Positions 42,682 through 45,209 of a stretch of 45,209 nt of DNA are shown piece by piece. The stretch spans positions 29,543-74,751 of the forward strand of contig ONMI01000024.1 in the NCBI GenBank assembly GCA_900318915.1. Reading direction: 5' to 3'. The first letter of the stretch is position 1, and every line of letters starts with the position of its first letter. The DNA is from an uncultured Prevotellaceae bacterium. Lineage in GTDB: Bacteria > Bacteroidota > Bacteroidia > Bacteroidales > Bacteroidaceae. The notes beneath the pieces were generated by a model. It worked only from the letters and a program-made list of their open reading frames with translations, ran no database searches and was not told where the DNA came from. The position numbers and the translations under genes are program-made.

Positions 42682-43311
42682 CTAAAGACTTTGTGACATC
42701 AATTTTTCCAACTCAGAATCGGATTTTTCATAGATTTCATTTGGTTTGAAAAAATGAGTGAGCATGGTGGCAAAAACCTTGTTTTTGTAGATGAAGACAA
42801 AGTCGTAATAGCCCGGTTCGACCTCTTCGGGATGGAGGTAGAACGACCCCCAAAGCGAGGTCTCATCCCCTTCAGGATCTTTGCTTAGGTCCAATTCTTG
42901 AATATAGCCAGGAGTCTTGTCGTTTAAAGAGTTTTTCAGGTAAATTCCTTGGTCTTCTTGGTGCTTGAAAACCATTACCTTGATTCCTGATTCTGCATTG
43001 GCTTTTGGATAGAACTCTATCCATTCGTCAAGTTCAAAAACGGAGCGGATACCTTCGGCGGCGTATGGCTTGTGGTTGAAACTTTCGCTTCCACAGCGGT
43101 TGCCAAACAAACTCAAGGCGGTCATAATGGGCTGTTCACCCTCCTTGAGATTGACGAAATAGAGTTTTCCAAGAACCATTGTTTCTTGAATTTGCGAGTT
43201 ATTAGCGGCATTGTTGGTGGAGTTTGCAGCATTCGCTTTTGTGCCATTGTTGTAATTGGCTGTCGATAATGCGGCAAGTCCTGCGACTAAAAGTATGGCA
43301 ATTTTATTCAT
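42682..43311 (-). CDS. Exported protein of unknown function, 209 aa
   Basis: A 209-residue protein with an N-terminal signal peptide (MNKIAILLVAGLAALSTAN) and an Asn/Ala-rich linker (~20-40). The globular part has acidic patches and YLHPEEVEPGYYDFVFIYKNKVFATMLTHFF near its end. No domain is recognised. Base composition is more AT-rich than in the rest of the window. A -7 box at 43455-43462 implies a leader of ~140 nt. It lies between repeat copies R3 and R2. Confidence 0.65.
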   Translation of the reverse strand: MNKIAILLVAGLAALSTANYNNGTKANAANSTNNAANNSQIQETMVLGKLYFVNLKEGEQPIMTALSLFGNRCGSESFNHKPYAAEGIRSVFELDEWIEFYPKANAESGIKVMVFKHQEDQGIYLKNSLNDKTPGYIQELDLSKDPEGDETSLWGSFYLHPEEVEPGYYDFVFIYKNKVFATMLTHFFKPNEIYEKSDSELEKLMSQSL

Positions 43312-43381
43312 AAATCTTAATTCCGCACCACTTTGATTCGATGATATTTATAAGTTCTTGACAAGCAATAACTTGTTTGTT

Positions 43382-43394
43382 GCTTTTAGCGTGT
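43382..43394 (+). repeat. Degenerate inverted fragment of the 35-bp repeat
   Basis: GCTTTTAGCGTGT matches the first 13 bases of the repeat read on the minus strand (GCTTTGAGCGTGT) with one mismatch, but on the opposite strand. It lies in the leader of the 209-residue gene. It may be a decayed copy or chance. Confidence 0.3.
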
Positions 43395-43454
43395 CGGAAG
43401 TTATACATACTTTAGCGGTGCATTATAAAGTCAATACAACTCCGGCAGCCATGA

Positions 43455-43462
43455 CAAAGATA
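43455..43462 (-). promoter_or_regulatory. -7 box TATCTTTG for the 209-residue gene
   Basis: A consensus TAnnTTTG on the minus strand about 50 nt downstream of R3. No clear -33 TTG. Confidence 0.45.
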
Positions 43463-43508
43463 GCAAAAAAATGCGAAGTTAATGGCTCTTACCAAAAATA
43501 TTTTGTCA

Positions 43509-43543
43509 GTTTTAAACGGTCCTTTATTTTACACGCTCATAGC
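43509..43543 (-). repeat. 35-bp dispersed repeat, copy R3
   Basis: Matches the other copies in 34 of 35 positions (CTCATAGC in place of CTCAAAGC). It begins one base after the stop codon of the 101-residue gene. The change creates a 10-bp palindrome ATAGCGCTAT with the flanking bases. Confidence 0.95.
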
Positions 43544-43544
43544 G

Positions 43545-43850
43545 CTATTTTCCGACATATTTTCCAAAACCTTTATCCCTGCCATCTTTTAAGGAATAAA
43601 CCCATAGCCTGTCATAAAAACAAAAAATTACATATCCTGCAATTTGCTCCTCTTTATATATCGCAGGCCATTTCAATGTTAGATTACCGGGGGTATCTGA
43701 ACCTTTGAAAACCATAAAATCATTAATTCTTCCTTCTCCCATACATTTCCAATTATATTTGGTTATGTGATAAGGTGTATTGTAATACAGCATTACTGCT
43801 ATAAATACAAAAATGGCAAAAGACACAATTCTTTTTAATGGTTTCTTCAT
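43545..43850 (-). CDS. Membrane-anchored or exported protein, 101 aa
   Basis: A 101-residue protein with one N-terminal hydrophobic segment (~8-24, RIVSFAIFVFIAVMLYY). A small globular part (TLKWPAIYKEEQIAGYVIFCFYDRLWVYSLKDGRD) follows. No family is recognised. Its ATG is the very next base after repeat R4, so AAAGGA inside the repeat would serve as the ribosome site 11 nt upstream. Its stop lies one base before R3. It has no promoter of its own and is bounded on both sides by the repeat. Confidence 0.6.
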   Translation of the reverse strand: MKKPLKRIVSFAIFVFIAVMLYYNTPYHITKYNWKCMGEGRINDFMVFKGSDTPGNLTLKWPAIYKEEQIAGYVIFCFYDRLWVYSLKDGRDKGFGKYVGK

Positions 43851-43885
43851 GTTTTAAACGGTCCTTTATTTTACACGCTCAAAGC
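43851..43885 (-). repeat. 35-bp dispersed repeat, copy R4
   Basis: Identical to R1 and R2. On the minus strand its first 15 bases encode the last residues and stop (ALSV-stop) of the 108-residue gene, and its last base is adjacent to the ATG of the 101-residue gene. It thus forms the whole junction between two genes. Confidence 0.95.
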
Positions 43886-44197
43886 GCAGCATTTGTCCGA
43901 CTTCTTGCGCTCCTCAAGTTCTTTAACCTTGGCATCAACGAAAAACTTTACACTTAGCGTCTCAGAGAATGACAGGGAGACGCTCAACATTTGCTCGTAA
44001 TTGTCAAAAGTCTCCCCCTTGGGCAACCATTCCTGAAGATAAAAAGCCTCAATGGGATGTTGACACCACTTGAGCTCAAACTTCTTGTCTTGAAACTTGA
44101 GCGTCTTCCCGACATGCAGATAGTCAACCACTTCGTCTTGTGCGAAAGCCATCGCACATGCCAGTATCAATATCAAGGAAATACCAATTCTCTTCAT
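43871..44197 (-). CDS. Small exported protein ending in a repeat
   Basis: A 108-residue protein with a signal peptide (MKRIGISLILILACAMAFAQ). The globular part has DYLHVGKTLKFQDKKFELKWCQHP and a charged helix KVKELEERKKSDKCC. The last four residues (ALSV) and the stop are encoded by repeat R4, so the natural C-terminus may have been replaced. The start at 44197 was chosen at the signal peptide. No -7 box is seen in the 59-nt gap to the DUF4293 gene, so it is likely co-transcribed with it. Function unknown. Confidence 0.6.
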   Translation of the reverse strand: MKRIGISLILILACAMAFAQDEVVDYLHVGKTLKFQDKKFELKWCQHPIEAFYLQEWLPKGETFDNYEQMLSVSLSFSETLSVKFFVDAKVKELEERKKSDKCCALSV

Positions 44198-44256
44198 ATC
44201 AGTTTCAATTTTAGTTCCGTAAATCTTTGTCCTTAGCCACTTGGGCATTGTTTGGA

Positions 44257-44754
44257 TTATACCTCTGTGGCGGTGATGGTGTCAACTTCACCATTTTTAT
44301 TGGCGGCCTTTACCTTTTGTTCAGCCTTGATGACACTCCTCAATGCCATAATGTAGAAAAAGAGTGAAATGGCTGGAAGACAATGTGTGATGGCCATTTC
44401 CAAGTGACAGACCACATCCTTTGTCTGATAGGTATAGACATAGAAGGCACACAATGCCATCCACAACAGAATAAGTAATACATTGATAGTGCACAATCGT
44501 GCCGGAAACATCCTTTTCTTATAATGGAAAATGGCAAAAACGTCGATGAGGCATGTCAGAAGCAACACGGCGAACATCGGCCATACCGACAGTTCACGCA
44601 CGCCTTCTGGTGTAGTTGCCCACAAATTGTTCATCACCGCGTATCCGTCCAATTCTGGCTCATGGAATGTCACCAGTGGCAGACAGAGGCAGACAATTGT
44701 GAGCACCAAAGCCATCATCAGGTAGATGGTCTGTATTATCTTCAACATATTCAT
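44257..44754 (-). CDS. DUF4293 membrane protein
   Basis: A 165-residue protein with four membrane segments (~6-26, ~55-75, ~84-108, ~118-140). The N-terminus MLKIIQTIYLMMALVLTIVCLCLPLV has the DUF4293 look (QxIYLxxA...CLPL). The C-terminal tail is charged (IKAEQKVKAANKN). The family is widespread in Bacteroidetes and has no known role. It follows the TonB-like gene by 9 nt. Confidence 0.75.
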   Translation of the reverse strand: MNMLKIIQTIYLMMALVLTIVCLCLPLVTFHEPELDGYAVMNNLWATTPEGVRELSVWPMFAVLLLTCLIDVFAIFHYKKRMFPARLCTINVLLILLWMALCAFYVYTYQTKDVVCHLEMAITHCLPAISLFFYIMALRSVIKAEQKVKAANKNGEVDTITATEV

Positions 44755-44763
44755 GATTAGATT

Positions 44764-45186
44764 TCAGTGATTAGGACAAATATTTATTGCCTTTGTCAAT
44801 AATACGTTGACAGGTTTGCCATTTTGTCTGCCGGCTTGCCAATCATTCGTTTGACATAACGCTTTCAATACCGCTTTTTCAAAATCGGATATTGCATCAG
44901 ATTCCTTGCCATAAATTCTCGCACCAATTAATTGTCCTTTCTTGTCAATAACAAATTGGACCTGCACTCTTGTTTGGAGATTGTCATTTTCAGAATAAAC
45001 ATATTGGACATTGTTGGCAAGTTCTTTTAGGAACACGCCTTCCCCACTTTTGTATTGGGGCATCTCTTCAACAACAATATAGACATTCTTTCGTGTTATT
45101 TCATCAAATTGGGTATATTCCTGCTTATGTTCGAGAGATTTGCAGGAATACACACCTGAAATTATTGCAAACAGCATACAGAACAT
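44764..45186 (-). CDS. TonB C-terminal domain lipoprotein, possibly partial
   Basis: At least 140 residues. A hydrophobic start (FCMLFAIISGVYSC) fits a lipoprotein signal with Cys near residue 15. The C-terminal ~70 residues resemble a TonB_C domain: VQVQFVIDKKGQLIGARIYGKES, FEKAVLKALCQTNDWQAGRQNGKPVNVLLT. Such short proteins occur in Bacteroidetes as stand-alone TonB-like or BlaR-linked modules. The frame stays open upstream of the ATG at 45186 to the window edge, so the true start may lie outside. Confidence 0.65.
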   Translation of the reverse strand: MFCMLFAIISGVYSCKSLEHKQEYTQFDEITRKNVYIVVEEMPQYKSGEGVFLKELANNVQYVYSENDNLQTRVQVQFVIDKKGQLIGARIYGKESDAISDFEKAVLKALCQTNDWQAGRQNGKPVNVLLTKAINICPNH

Positions 45187-45209
45187 ACTGATTTTTGACA
45201 GGAATTCCC

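Noticed and set aside
41967-43885. CRISPR array from four 35-bp direct repeats
   Set aside because: Spacing between copies is irregular (342 to 969 bp) and the intervals hold genes. CRISPR spacers are short and uniform, and no cas gene is present.
41967-43885. Classical integron attC sites
   Set aside because: The 35-mer has only weak self-pairing and lacks the paired core boxes. The cassette idea is kept only as a layout analogy.

Overview
The window looks like a chromosomal segment of a member of the Bacteroidales, most likely Prevotellaceae. I base this on the gene families seen from their sequences (MutS2, RadA, DUF4112, DUF4199, DUF4230, DUF4293, DUF4738, DUF6048, DUF5723) and on repeated Bacteroidetes-type promoters with the -7 box TAnnTTTG. 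Many small secreted lipoproteins and a C-terminal tail of the type seen on secreted Bacteroidetes proteins fit the same picture. The bulk of the window is fairly GC-rich with typical codon use. The last ~3.5 kb is visibly more AT-rich and looks accessory.

Layout. 0.2-2.3 kb: a 35-residue membrane peptide, an acyltransferase and a DUF4112 protein. 2.4-4.9 kb: mutS2. 4.9-8.2 kb (minus): a lipoprotein and a DUF5723 barrel-like protein. 8.2-8.45 kb (minus): an SRP RNA directly joined to a tRNA-Thr, with a promoter and a terminator. 8.7-13.1 kb (plus): a tight operon of DUF4199, a DPM-like glycosyltransferase, the DUF6452/DUF6048 pair, an ApbE flavin transferase and a Crp-type regulator. 13.2-17.3 kb: an M3 oligopeptidase followed by a dCMP deaminase that is truncated and joined in frame to a full-length S41 (CtpA-like) protease. 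17.35-18.9 kb (minus): recF and a DUF721 gene. 18.9-20.2 kb: a TPR membrane protein and ribH. 20.3-21.5 kb (minus): DUF4738 lipoprotein and a Spy/CpxP-like protein. 21.7-24.4 kb: two DUF4230 proteins and an alanine:cation symporter. 24.44-24.61 kb (minus): an intergenic transcription unit that looks like an unannotated small RNA. 24.7-27.5 kb: MBL-fold lipoprotein, secreted HMA protein, radA. 27.7-37.9 kb: one giant 3,391-residue secreted multidomain protein. 38-41.7 kb: secreted proteins of unknown role, an outer-membrane barrel and a DUF2238 membrane protein.

41.7-45.2 kb (all minus) is the most unusual part. Four near-identical copies of a 35-bp repeat separate short co-oriented genes. Each repeat sits at the 3' end of one gene and just before the next one. 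In one case the repeat encodes the last residues of the upstream gene and ends exactly at the next start codon. This is the layout of a gene-cassette array, but the repeat is not a recognisable integron attC site and no recombinase is in the window. It is the best candidate here for an undescribed system.

All assignments come from reading the sequence; no database search was run. Family names given as DUF numbers are from memory of characteristic sequence patterns and are least certain for DUF6452, DUF4890 and DUF5723.
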